Assembly (NCBI GenBank): GCA_963764235.1
Contig: CAVXRO010000009.1
Span: 434,001-498,000 of the forward strand
Length of the DNA: 64,000 nucleotides
Direction: 5' to 3'
DNA from: DATFVA01 sp963764235
GTDB lineage: Bacteria; Bacteroidota; Ignavibacteria; Ignavibacteriales; Ignavibacteriaceae
In this document: piece after piece, positions 17,608 through 25,107 of the stretch
Layout of the letters: each line of letters opens with the position of its first letter
How positions within the stretch are numbered: the first letter of the stretch is position 1
Position numbers and translations under genes: made by a program
Notes under the pieces: generated by a model
Told to the model about the DNA's origin: nothing
Database searches by the model: none
The model's input: the letters and a program-made list of their open reading frames with translations, nothing else

Positions 17608-18345
17608 ATGTCAGGTCACTCAAAGTGGGCAACGATTAAAAGAAAAAAGGGTGCACTGGATGCCAAGCGCGGTAAAATGTTTACCAAGTTAATCAAAGAA
17701 CTGACGATTGCCGCAAGAGAAGGCGGAGGTGATCCCACAGCCAACCCCAGGCTGCGTTTGGCAGTCGATAACGCCAAAGCCGCCAATATGCCCCAGGACA
17801 ATATTGAAAGAGCAATAAAAAAAGCTACCGGTGAACTTGAGGGAGTTACATATCACGAACTTACTTATGAGGGATACGGACCTGCCGGTGTGGCGATACT
17901 CGTTGAGGTAGCTACCGATAATAAAAACAGAATTGTTGCCGAGGTAAGACATATTTTCAGCAAATACGGCGGCAGTATGGGTGAGAACGGATCGGTTGCG
18001 TGGATGTTTGACAGAAAAGGTGTTATTTCTCTTCCGAAGCAGGGTAAATCCGAAGACGATATTATGGAAATTATTCTTGATGCGGGAGCTGAAGACCTTC
18101 TAGCTGAAGAGGAATACTTTGAGATACAGACTCCCCTCGAAAGCTTTGAACCGGTTCGTAAAGCGCTGGCAGACAAAGAGCTTACTTTAGAGAATGCATC
18201 CCTTCAATGGATTGCGAAGAATACTGTGCCGGTTGCAGGTGAAGAGGCTGAGAAAGTAATGAAGCTGATTGAAGCAATGGAAGATAATGATGATGTTCAG
18301 AATGTCTATTCCAATGCTGATATTGACGAAAGTTCTATAAACTAA
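17608..18345 (+). CDS. yebC: YebC/PmpR-family DNA-binding or translation-rescue protein
   Basis: The 245-residue protein opens with the highly conserved SGHSKWATIKRKKGALDAKR and shows the family blocks NMPQDNIERAIKKATGE and VEVATDNKNRIVAEVRHIF. YebC-family proteins bind DNA as regulators, and some relieve ribosome stalling; which applies here is not known. The gene starts at the base after the recJ stop codon and lies 27 bp before ruvC, the same yebC-ruvC-ruvA neighbourhood seen in many bacteria. Length and sequence are ordinary. Confidence 0.94.
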   Translation: MSGHSKWATIKRKKGALDAKRGKMFTKLIKELTIAAREGGGDPTANPRLRLAVDNAKAANMPQDNIERAIKKATGELEGVTYHELTYEGYGPAGVAILVEVATDNKNRIVAEVRHIFSKYGGSMGENGSVAWMFDRKGVISLPKQGKSEDDIMEIILDAGAEDLLAEEEYFEIQTPLESFEPVRKALADKELTLENASLQWIAKNTVPVAGEEAEKVMKLIEAMEDNDDVQNVYSNADIDESSIN

Positions 18346-18372
18346 TGCGTCCCGGATACGCGAATTAATTAA

Positions 18373-18915
18373 ATGATTATTCTCGGAATTGACCCCGGAA
18401 CAAATTTTACAGGTTTCGGGGTTATCAATTGCAACAAAAATCTTTTTAACCGTATAACTCACGGAATAATCAAACTTCCCCCTTCCAAACCCTTATCCCT
18501 CAAACTTGAAATAATTTATGATGAACTCGACAAACTCATCAAGTTGTATAAGCCTGATGAATTTGCAATCGAGACTGCATTCTATGGTAAGAATGTTCAG
18601 TCGGCCATGAAGATAGGATATGCGCGCGGAGTATCAATTCTTGCAGCCGTTCACAATAAGGTTCCAACAAGTGAATATTCACCTAGAGAAGTTAAAAAAT
18701 CAATTGTAGGAAATGGGGCCGCTTCAAAAGAGCAGGTTGCTTTTATGATCAGGACATTGCTTGAAATAAAAAATACAAAGATGAAATCTGATGAAAGTGA
18801 TGCTCTGGCTATTGCTCTTTGCCATGCTTTCAGATCAAAATCGACAACAAAGAAAAGCAAGGACTGGAAATCCTTCATCGAAGCATTTCCGGATAGAGTA
18901 ATCAATAATCAATAA
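18373..18915 (+). CDS. ruvC: Crossover junction endodeoxyribonuclease RuvC
   Basis: RuvC resolves Holliday junctions by paired nicking. The four acidic catalytic residues of its RNase H-like fold are visible: Asp7 in GIDPGTNFTGFG, Glu67 in AIETAFYG, and Asp140 and Asp143 in KSDESDALAIALCH. The 180-residue length is slightly longer than E. coli RuvC (173). The last codons (VINNQ then stop) are made of the CAATAAT words that continue as intergenic repeat sequence, which suggests that repeat expansion has shaped the C-terminal tail. ruvA follows 121 bp downstream. Confidence 0.94.
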   Translation: MIILGIDPGTNFTGFGVINCNKNLFNRITHGIIKLPPSKPLSLKLEIIYDELDKLIKLYKPDEFAIETAFYGKNVQSAMKIGYARGVSILAAVHNKVPTSEYSPREVKKSIVGNGAASKEQVAFMIRTLLEIKNTKMKSDESDALAIALCHAFRSKSTTKKSKDWKSFIEAFPDRVINNQ

Positions 18916-18961
18916 TCAATGAATAATGTATATGTATAATGTATAATGTATAATGTATAAT
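18901..18961 (+). repeat. Short tandem repeats between ruvC and ruvA
   Basis: CAATAAT words (about 18902-18926) run out of the 3' end of ruvC, followed by four perfect copies of the 7-mer GTATAAT at 18934-18961. This is simple-sequence DNA; no other structure is apparent. Confidence 0.85.
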
Positions 18962-19036
18962 TAAGAATGAACAATGAATAATAATCTATATAAATTCGTC
19001 ATTTCTTAATTTATAATTTTTAATTGTTAATGGTAT

Positions 19037-19618
19037 ATGATTGGATTTTTAACAGGAAAAATAATCTCGCTCAAGCCAACAAAACTTTTACTGGATGTAA
19101 ACGGGGTTGGTTATGCTGTCAATGTTTCTATAAATACTTTTGAGAATATCTCCGATAAAGAGACAGTTTCCCTGTTTATTTATACGAATGTTAAAGAAGA
19201 CTCGATCACTCTTTATGGTTTCTTCACAGAATCAGAAAAGCAGATGTTTGAGCTTCTGATATCGATAACAGGAATCGGTCCAAAATTAGCCCAGAGTATT
19301 TTATCGGGCATACAGACAGACGACCTTAAAGATGCGATCCAGCGGGGCGATGTTTCAAGAATAATTGCTGTTCCCGGAATAGGGAGAAAAACCGGCGAGA
19401 GACTTGTACTCGAACTTAAGAATAAAGTAGACCAGGTAACCGAAGCAGGCATGAAGGAAATCCCATTCAGTATAAAGAATGAAGCAGCCGCGGCTTTAAC
19501 AACATTGGGTTATAACTCAAAGGTTGCGGATAAAATCATCAGGGATATTCTTTCCGAGGAATCGAATTTATCTCTCGAAGAGCTCATTAAAAAATCCCTC
19601 TCCAATCTGAATAAATAA
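19037..19618 (+). CDS. ruvA: Holliday junction branch migration protein RuvA
   Basis: RuvA binds four-way junctions and loads the RuvB motor. The 193-residue protein has the N-terminal OB-fold (MIGFLTGKIISLKPTKLLLDVNGVGYAV opening, shown in part), tandem helix-hairpin-helix motifs at about 70-130 (SITGIGPKLAQSIL and VPGIGRKTGERLVLELK) and the C-terminal RuvB-contact domain (AALTTLGYNSKVADKII). Everything is typical. Its promoter may lie in the 121-bp gap after ruvC. It converges with the FAH-family gene across 31 bp. Confidence 0.95.
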   Translation: MIGFLTGKIISLKPTKLLLDVNGVGYAVNVSINTFENISDKETVSLFIYTNVKEDSITLYGFFTESEKQMFELLISITGIGPKLAQSILSGIQTDDLKDAIQRGDVSRIIAVPGIGRKTGERLVLELKNKVDQVTEAGMKEIPFSIKNEAAAALTTLGYNSKVADKIIRDILSEESNLSLEELIKKSLSNLNK

Positions 19619-19649
19619 TAATTCCTAGATATTTTGAATTGAGCGAATT

Positions 19650-20312
19650 CTAGATTACTTCACATTCCAATGAAGCAATTTCAGAAATTTCAGCGTGAAG
19701 CTTATCCCCTCTCACAGCTTTATTGACTCCCGCAGGGGTTCCTGTAAAGACCAGATCGCCTTTCTCAAGGGTCATTAATGATGAAATATATTCCACAATC
19801 TGTACAGGGGGAAAGATCATCTTATTGAGTTTTTCATGCCGTCTCTCGGTATCGTTTACCCTTAATATAATCTCCTCATCTAATGTTAAACGATAATCGT
19901 TCACAGAAATAAATTCCGAAAGTACCGCAGAGGTATCAAATCCTTTTGCAATTGTCCAGGGATGTCCTTTCTGTTTCAGTTCAGTCTGAATATCACGGAG
20001 AGTCATATCAAGACCTACACCATAAGCTTCTATTGCTTCTTCGGCTTCTTTTTCATCGGCATCCTTAATTGTTTTTCCGATCAGCAGTACAAGTTCTGTT
20101 TCATGGTGCATATCTGTTGAAAATGAAGGATGAACAATTTTATCACCTGAGAAGATCACTGCAGAAGTGGGTTTTAGAAAAATAACCGGCTTGGGGGGCA
20201 CTTCATTTCCGAGTTCTTTAGCGTGTTCAGCATAATTGCGTCCTACACAAACAATTTTCCCGATAGGATAAGTTTTGCTGCTGTCCTTGATTTTAACCTG
20301 TTTCATTTTCAT
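19650..20312 (-). CDS. Fumarylacetoacetate hydrolase family protein
   Basis: This single-domain FAH-family enzyme shows GRNYAEHAKELGN (about residues 23-35), the metal-binding HHETELVLLIG (about 67-77) and the downstream GLDMTLRDIQTELKQKGHPW block. Family members are Mg2+-dependent hydrolases, decarboxylases or oxaloacetate tautomerases; the C3/C4 dicarbonyl substrate cannot be decided from sequence. The start at 20312 (MKMKQVKIKDS) is chosen because the upstream extension to 20375 reads as non-conserved sequence. It overlaps no neighbour and is transcribed toward ruvA. Confidence 0.85.
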   Translation of the reverse strand: MKMKQVKIKDSSKTYPIGKIVCVGRNYAEHAKELGNEVPPKPVIFLKPTSAVIFSGDKIVHPSFSTDMHHETELVLLIGKTIKDADEKEAEEAIEAYGVGLDMTLRDIQTELKQKGHPWTIAKGFDTSAVLSEFISVNDYRLTLDEEIILRVNDTERRHEKLNKMIFPPVQIVEYISSLMTLEKGDLVFTGTPAGVNKAVRGDKLHAEISEIASLECEVI

Positions 20313-20438
20313 TGCAATATTTATTTCAGAAAACCATTTCCCAAAGATAGAAAAATCCAGGCAGTTCATTAACATTGGGTCAAACTAAACTTGCCTGGGC
20401 CGCTTTGGCGGAGTCTCAGTTTCCTTTTCCAACTTGAG

Positions 20439-20459
20439 ATTCCGAAATAAACCCGGAAT
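20439..20459. repeat. Small palindromic intergenic repeat
   Basis: ATTCCG (20439-20444) and CGGAAT (20454-20459) form an inverted repeat in the 190-bp gap between the FAH-family gene and the exported protein. It has the look of a dispersed GATTCCG...CGGAATGACA palindrome, but no second copy was found in this window. Confidence 0.35.
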
Positions 20460-20504
20460 GACAGGTCTCTTAAGCCGGAGGCTAATAATCTTTGTTACTA
20501 TGTC

Positions 20505-21761
20505 TTACGTTTTTTGTTTTTTCTTTGTTGCGGCCGGGAATAGGACGTTATTCAATATGAGCCTGTAGCCAGGGGAGTTTTTATATAGTGACAGATCAGT
20601 TGGGGGATCGCCTACAGCGTGCTGGTAATCCTCGGGATCGTGGCCGCCGTAAAAAGTAAAGGTTCCCCTGCCGTAATTTCCGTGAATGTATTTTACCTGG
20701 TCAGTACCGGGACGTTCGGCAAGAATTATTACCGATTTCTTAATAAGTTCTTTACGGAACATTGTTGTCTGACCCATAAATCCTCTTATTACATTTGCAT
20801 GATCCTGCGTCAGCATAGTAGGAACGGGATCATATTTCGCAGAAAATTCAAAAAGGGTGAAGTAATCATTCGCAAAGTTTCCAACCTCGGCGGGCTGAAT
20901 ATCTATATTGCTGTATTCGTAGACATAAGGATTCATTTCAAGTTTGAAATCGGTAAAAGCCAGTGTATTTGAGAAATCAAGTTTACTCTGTGCATCGGGA
21001 TCTGCCGCATCTCCATCATACATTTCTGCACAGATATCGACATTATGAGCGGCTAAAGCAATATCGTAAGAATCCGTCGCAGAACACATTGCAAACAGAA
21101 AGCCTCCCTGTCCAACAAAATTCTTTATATCCATTGCAACAGATTTCATCATTTCAGAGACTTTCTTAAAGCCGTTCTTCTTTGCATCATTCTCGTACAT
21201 TATTTGGTTATCAATGTACCATTGAGCATTACTGAAGCTTGCATAAAACTTTCCGTATTGACCCGTAAAGTCCTCATGGTGGAGGTGAAGCCAATCGTAC
21301 TTTGAAAGATCACCCCTGAGGATCTCATCATTCCATATTTTATCATAAGGGATTTTCGCATACTCAAGCGCCAGGGTTACTGCATCATCCCATGGCATAA
21401 ATCCCGGCGGGACGTACACTGCTATCTTAGGAGCCTTTTCAAGTCGCACCACATCCATATTATTATCTTCGCTCTGGACAGTCGAATACATATCCGCCGC
21501 CTGAGAGGTAGATAGAAGATCAAAAGCGACTCCTTCCACCCTGCACTCGACAGCGATTTTATCATTATAGTCTATCATAAATGATCCGCCGCGGTAATTC
21601 AAAAGCCAGTCGGATTTTATGCCTTTTTGCAATGCGTGAAAAGTTATGCCGTAGGCTTTAAGATGGTCTGTCTGCTGCAGATCCATATAGATCAGTATTT
21701 TCGATTGGGCAAATACACTTAGGGAGGTTAAGGCTAGTACATATAAAATCTTTCTGAGCAT
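20505..21761 (-). CDS. Exported protein of unknown function (so-called asparagine synthetase B-like)
   Basis: The 418-residue protein has a signal peptide (LRKILYVLALTSLSVFAQ) and a globular body with distinctive segments VYVPPGFMPWDDAVTLALEYA (shown in part; about 118-138), DWLHLHHEDFTGQYGKFYASF and YGGHDPEDYQHAVGD near the C-terminus. Similar proteins are commonly labelled asparagine synthetase B in Bacteroidota genomes, from memory of the family, but I see neither an N-terminal nucleophile Cys glutaminase nor an SGGxDS ATP-pyrophosphatase motif, so that name is not supported. The LHHEDFTG and GGHDPED motifs and the DWLH segment suggest an alpha/beta amidotransferase-like or ThuA-like fold, as a guess. 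Its upstream side is the clpX terminator. Confidence 0.75.
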   Translation of the reverse strand: MLRKILYVLALTSLSVFAQSKILIYMDLQQTDHLKAYGITFHALQKGIKSDWLLNYRGGSFMIDYNDKIAVECRVEGVAFDLLSTSQAADMYSTVQSEDNNMDVVRLEKAPKIAVYVPPGFMPWDDAVTLALEYAKIPYDKIWNDEILRGDLSKYDWLHLHHEDFTGQYGKFYASFSNAQWYIDNQIMYENDAKKNGFKKVSEMMKSVAMDIKNFVGQGGFLFAMCSATDSYDIALAAHNVDICAEMYDGDAADPDAQSKLDFSNTLAFTDFKLEMNPYVYEYSNIDIQPAEVGNFANDYFTLFEFSAKYDPVPTMLTQDHANVIRGFMGQTTMFRKELIKKSVIILAERPGTDQVKYIHGNYGRGTFTFYGGHDPEDYQHAVGDPPTDLSLYKNSPGYRLILNNVLFPAATKKKQKT

Positions 21762-21785
21762 ATAAAACTTATTTTTAAAAAAATT

Positions 21786-21810
21786 AAAGGCGATTCAAAT
21801 AATCGCCTTT
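21786..21810 (-). terminator. clpX intrinsic terminator
   Basis: AAAGGCGATT and AATCGCCTTT form a perfect 10-bp stem with a 5-base loop. On the minus strand it is followed by TTTAATTTTTTT. It lies 27 bp past the clpX stop and separates clpX from the exported protein downstream. Confidence 0.8.
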
Positions 21811-21836
21811 ATAAATAAAACGTATCGGAATAACGG

Positions 21837-23090
21837 TCAAGCCGATTTTCTGTCCGCATCAAGATATATCGGCTCCGCGCCTTTCTCAATCACATCCTTC
21901 GTTATGATGCATTTATCAACGTTTTCCTTATTCGGTAATTCATACATTACGTCAAGCATAAATTCCTCCACAATCGATCTTAATGCACGGGCCCCTGTTT
22001 TTCTCTCCTGTGCTTTCTTAACGATGATGTCTATTGCAAAGGGGTCAAATTCAAGCTCAACGCCGTCGATCATAAACAATTTTTTGTACTGCTTTAGGAT
22101 TGCATTCTTCGGCTCTGTTAATATGCTCTTAAGCGCTACTTCATTAAGTGAATGAAGCGGGGCAGTAACAGGGAGCCGCCCGATAAGTTCAGGAATCAAA
22201 CCGAAGCGGAGAAGGTCTTCGGGCTGAGTGTAGGCAAGCAGATCCTCTTCTGTAATCTTATCTTTCATATCCCCGCGCGAGAATCCCATCTTGTTCTTGT
22301 TGATCCTCGATGCAATAATTTTGTCGATGCCGTCGAATGCTCCGCCGACGATGAATAAGATGTTCTTCGTGTTAACGTTTATTAGACTCTGTTCCGGATG
22401 TTTCCTTCCTCCTTTTGGGGGAACCCCGGCAACGGTGCCTTCTAGGATCTTCAACAGAGCCTGCTGGACGCCTTCACCGGATACATCCCTCGTAATGGAG
22501 GTGCTCTCGCTCTTCCGCGCAATCTTATCTATTTCATCGATATAGACTATTCCCTTCTGAGCGCGTTCAAGATTATAATCCGCTGCCTGGAGAAGATGCA
22601 CAAGCACCGTTTCAACATCGTCACCTACATAACCGGCTTCGGTAAGTGTGGTGGCATCTGCTATCGCAAAAGGAACTTCAAGGATCCTGGCAAGTGTCTG
22701 CGCAAGAAGGGTTTTACCGACTCCTGTTGGTCCTATTAAAAGGATATTGCTCTTTTCGATCTCCACATCATCAAGTTCAAAAAAGGAACCTTTCGAGTTT
22801 ATTCTCTTATAATGATTATGAACCGCAACCGACAATACCTTCTTTGCTCTTTCCTGTCCTATTACGTATTCATCCAGGGTTTTCTTAATTGAAGAAGGCA
22901 CAGGAATCTCTGATGCTTTGGTTTTTGTATTCGAAAAGGCAGCCAGGTTATTCCTTAAAATATCCACGCTGCTGGATATACATATATCGCATATATAAAC
23001 ATCAGGTCCGGCAATCATACTGCCCACTTCACTTCCGTCGCGGCCGCAAAACGAACATTTTACAATTTTCTGGCCCTGTTTTTTTCCCAT
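21837..23090 (-). CDS. clpX: ATP-dependent Clp protease ATP-binding subunit ClpX
   Basis: ClpX is the AAA+ unfoldase that feeds substrates to ClpP. The N-terminal zinc-binding domain has Cys12, Cys15, Cys34 and Cys37. Walker A is GPTGVGKT at 120-127 and Walker B is VYIDEIDKIA near 185; the pore loop GYVGDDVE and the sensor region RFGLIPELIGRLP are present. The 417 residues are normal. clpP is not next to it: the gene upstream is a large TPR lipoprotein-like gene, 2 bp before its start. An intrinsic terminator follows at 21786-21810. Confidence 0.96.
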   Translation of the reverse strand: MGKKQGQKIVKCSFCGRDGSEVGSMIAGPDVYICDICISSSVDILRNNLAAFSNTKTKASEIPVPSSIKKTLDEYVIGQERAKKVLSVAVHNHYKRINSKGSFFELDDVEIEKSNILLIGPTGVGKTLLAQTLARILEVPFAIADATTLTEAGYVGDDVETVLVHLLQAADYNLERAQKGIVYIDEIDKIARKSESTSITRDVSGEGVQQALLKILEGTVAGVPPKGGRKHPEQSLINVNTKNILFIVGGAFDGIDKIIASRINKNKMGFSRGDMKDKITEEDLLAYTQPEDLLRFGLIPELIGRLPVTAPLHSLNEVALKSILTEPKNAILKQYKKLFMIDGVELEFDPFAIDIIVKKAQERKTGARALRSIVEEFMLDVMYELPNKENVDKCIITKDVIEKGAEPIYLDADRKSA

Positions 23091-23092
23091 AC

Positions 23093-24928
23093 TTAACTCG
23101 CTTTGTTTCTTAATTTAACTATTTCACCCCTTGCATCATCAAGATATAAGGAGGAAGGGTACTTTGCAAGAAGCTCCTCATACTTTTCAATGGCTTTAGA
23201 CGGCTCATTTAGGCCGAATTCGTAAATATTTCCCAGCAAATATAACGCTTTATCTGCATAAATGTTTTTGCTCTCCTCACCTGCAATATTCTCCAGCATC
23301 CCGATTGATTTATCATTATTGCCTGCAGCAAGCTCCATCTCCGCCTCTCTCAGTTCAGCTATATTTTTGAGCATAAATGCTTTCGGATTCTGAGCAACCA
23401 GGTGATATTTTTCGGCTGCTTCTGCGAATTTCTTTTGATCGGCAAGGCATTCGGCATCAGCAAACCTTACTAATTCAGACGAATCATTCATCGTAGTGTT
23501 CAGTAAAAGCGACAATTCTATGGCATCATTGGCATAGTTATCACCCAGATTGTTCAATATCTGTACCAGCTGATTTTTAGCCTCCTTAAAGTTTCCCCTG
23601 TAAAAATCGATCCTGGCTAATAAATATTTACTGCTGTTTTTCTGATCTTCGGGAATTTTGGGTCTTTCTGCTACTTTTTGAAAGTAACCGGCTGCAGCTT
23701 CAAGATTTCCTTTCATTAACTCAATTTTCCCTGACGCAAGCTCTGCAGGAGCTCCAAATGCGGAAAACGGAGCTTTTGTAAGGATTTTGTTATAATAATC
23801 CTCTGCACCCGGGATATCACCCTGGCTATATAATTTTAGATTCCCGAGCTGCAGATATGATTCAAGCGAAACATCGGAATTCGGGAACTGTCTGATTATA
23901 TCATTATAAGCGTTGACAATTTTATCGATTTTATTAGGACTAACAGAATTGAACCCATGGTATGGTTTCCAGCTTTCGCCTGCGTTCTGTTCTACCTGGG
24001 CCTCAAGGGTCTTTGCATAACCAAGCTTTGCAGAAGAAATGATGGGTGAACCCGAAAACCTGTCGATGATTTCAGAATAAAACTTCTCAGCGGTCTTATA
24101 ATTACCCTCACTGTAAAGGAGATCTGCAAGTCTTACCAGGTCGGTTCCCTGCTTTTTGAACTCTTTATCCAGATTGAGGTATAAATCGAAAGCTTTCTGG
24201 TAATTTTTATCTTCAACATATAATCTCGCCAGCAGATACCTTATACCTTGGTTATCTCCGGCATTATTCTCAAATACCTCAATAGTTTTCTGCAGGGCCT
24301 CTGTTTTATTAATATAGTTAAACATCTTGTTCTGAACATTAGAAACCTGCTGCGGATTCTGGTTCAGAATGGAAACATATTCTTCGGCAGCTTCCGTGAA
24401 TCTCATTGTAAGTGCGTACAGATCGGCAAGCTGGTAGGAGAAAACAACAGGATCATTGCTCTCGTTCTTTCCCTTTTTCAGTACCTCAATTGCCTTATCA
24501 AAATCTCTCCGGTCGAGTACATAATTTGATATTATGCGGTATTTCATCGGATCGGGGGGGAGCTTCTGCAGACCCTCATCCCATATCTTGTAGGCTTGTT
24601 CGGAGTTACCCATAAGGTAATAGGTGGAGCCCAGGAGTCCGTACATATTTGCATCAGGAGTAATTTTCTGCATCCTGTCCTGAATAATCCTTATCGAGCC
24701 CTGGTAATCCTTCAGCTGAAGATAGACATTGTTTAAAGCTTCAAAGTACTGGAAATTATTCTGGTCCTGGTTGTAAAGCTCCTCATAAATAGATTTAGCT
24801 TTTTGGAGCTGACCGGCCTGCAGATATCCCTGTCCCAGCATATACCTTTGTTGAAGCGTCGGGTTGTTGTTCTGGGCTGACAGAAACACCGGAATTGATA
24901 GTAAAATGACTAATAATTTCTTATACAT
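23093..24928 (-). CDS. Exported protein with many tetratricopeptide repeats
   Basis: The 611-residue product starts with a signal peptide (MYKKLLVILLSIPVFLSAQ) and then consists almost wholly of TPR units, for example QRYMLGQGYLQAGQLQKAKS, YFEALNNVYLQLKDYQGSI and SSKYLLARIDFYRGNFKEAK. The ATG at 24928 is preferred over an in-frame ATG 12 codons upstream because it puts the signal peptide at the very N-terminus. It probably works as a periplasmic scaffold, in the manner of the large TPR proteins of envelope or secretion complexes, but the partner is not known. It lies 2 bp upstream of clpX on the same strand, so clpX is likely co-transcribed with it. Confidence 0.85.
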   Translation of the reverse strand: MYKKLLVILLSIPVFLSAQNNNPTLQQRYMLGQGYLQAGQLQKAKSIYEELYNQDQNNFQYFEALNNVYLQLKDYQGSIRIIQDRMQKITPDANMYGLLGSTYYLMGNSEQAYKIWDEGLQKLPPDPMKYRIISNYVLDRRDFDKAIEVLKKGKNESNDPVVFSYQLADLYALTMRFTEAAEEYVSILNQNPQQVSNVQNKMFNYINKTEALQKTIEVFENNAGDNQGIRYLLARLYVEDKNYQKAFDLYLNLDKEFKKQGTDLVRLADLLYSEGNYKTAEKFYSEIIDRFSGSPIISSAKLGYAKTLEAQVEQNAGESWKPYHGFNSVSPNKIDKIVNAYNDIIRQFPNSDVSLESYLQLGNLKLYSQGDIPGAEDYYNKILTKAPFSAFGAPAELASGKIELMKGNLEAAAGYFQKVAERPKIPEDQKNSSKYLLARIDFYRGNFKEAKNQLVQILNNLGDNYANDAIELSLLLNTTMNDSSELVRFADAECLADQKKFAEAAEKYHLVAQNPKAFMLKNIAELREAEMELAAGNNDKSIGMLENIAGEESKNIYADKALYLLGNIYEFGLNEPSKAIEKYEELLAKYPSSLYLDDARGEIVKLRNKAS

Positions 24929-25063
24929 AAAATTAAATATTGCCAAATAAAGCCGTACGTTCAAGGGAATAAACTACATAAATAATACCACCGTGGAAAT
25001 GATTTGTTCCTTATATGATATATCGTATTTCTCATAGCCTGGTGATTATGCAATTTGAGTAGT

Positions 25064-25097
25064 AAAATAGTTTTAATTAGTTTTAATGAAACTATTT
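25064..25097. promoter_or_regulatory. Inverted and direct repeats just upstream of ppc
   Basis: AAATAGTTT (25065-25073) and AAACTATTT (25089-25097) are a perfect 9-bp inverted repeat, and the 10-mer TAGTTTTAAT is repeated in tandem at 25068-25087. It lies 10 bp before the ppc start codon, where an operator or a 5'UTR hairpin could control ppc. No function is shown. Confidence 0.35.
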
Positions 25098-25107
25098 AGC
25101 GGTATCG

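Noticed and set aside
20505..21761. Naming the exported protein asparagine synthetase B
   Set aside because: No catalytic motif of that enzyme is present, and the protein has a signal peptide.
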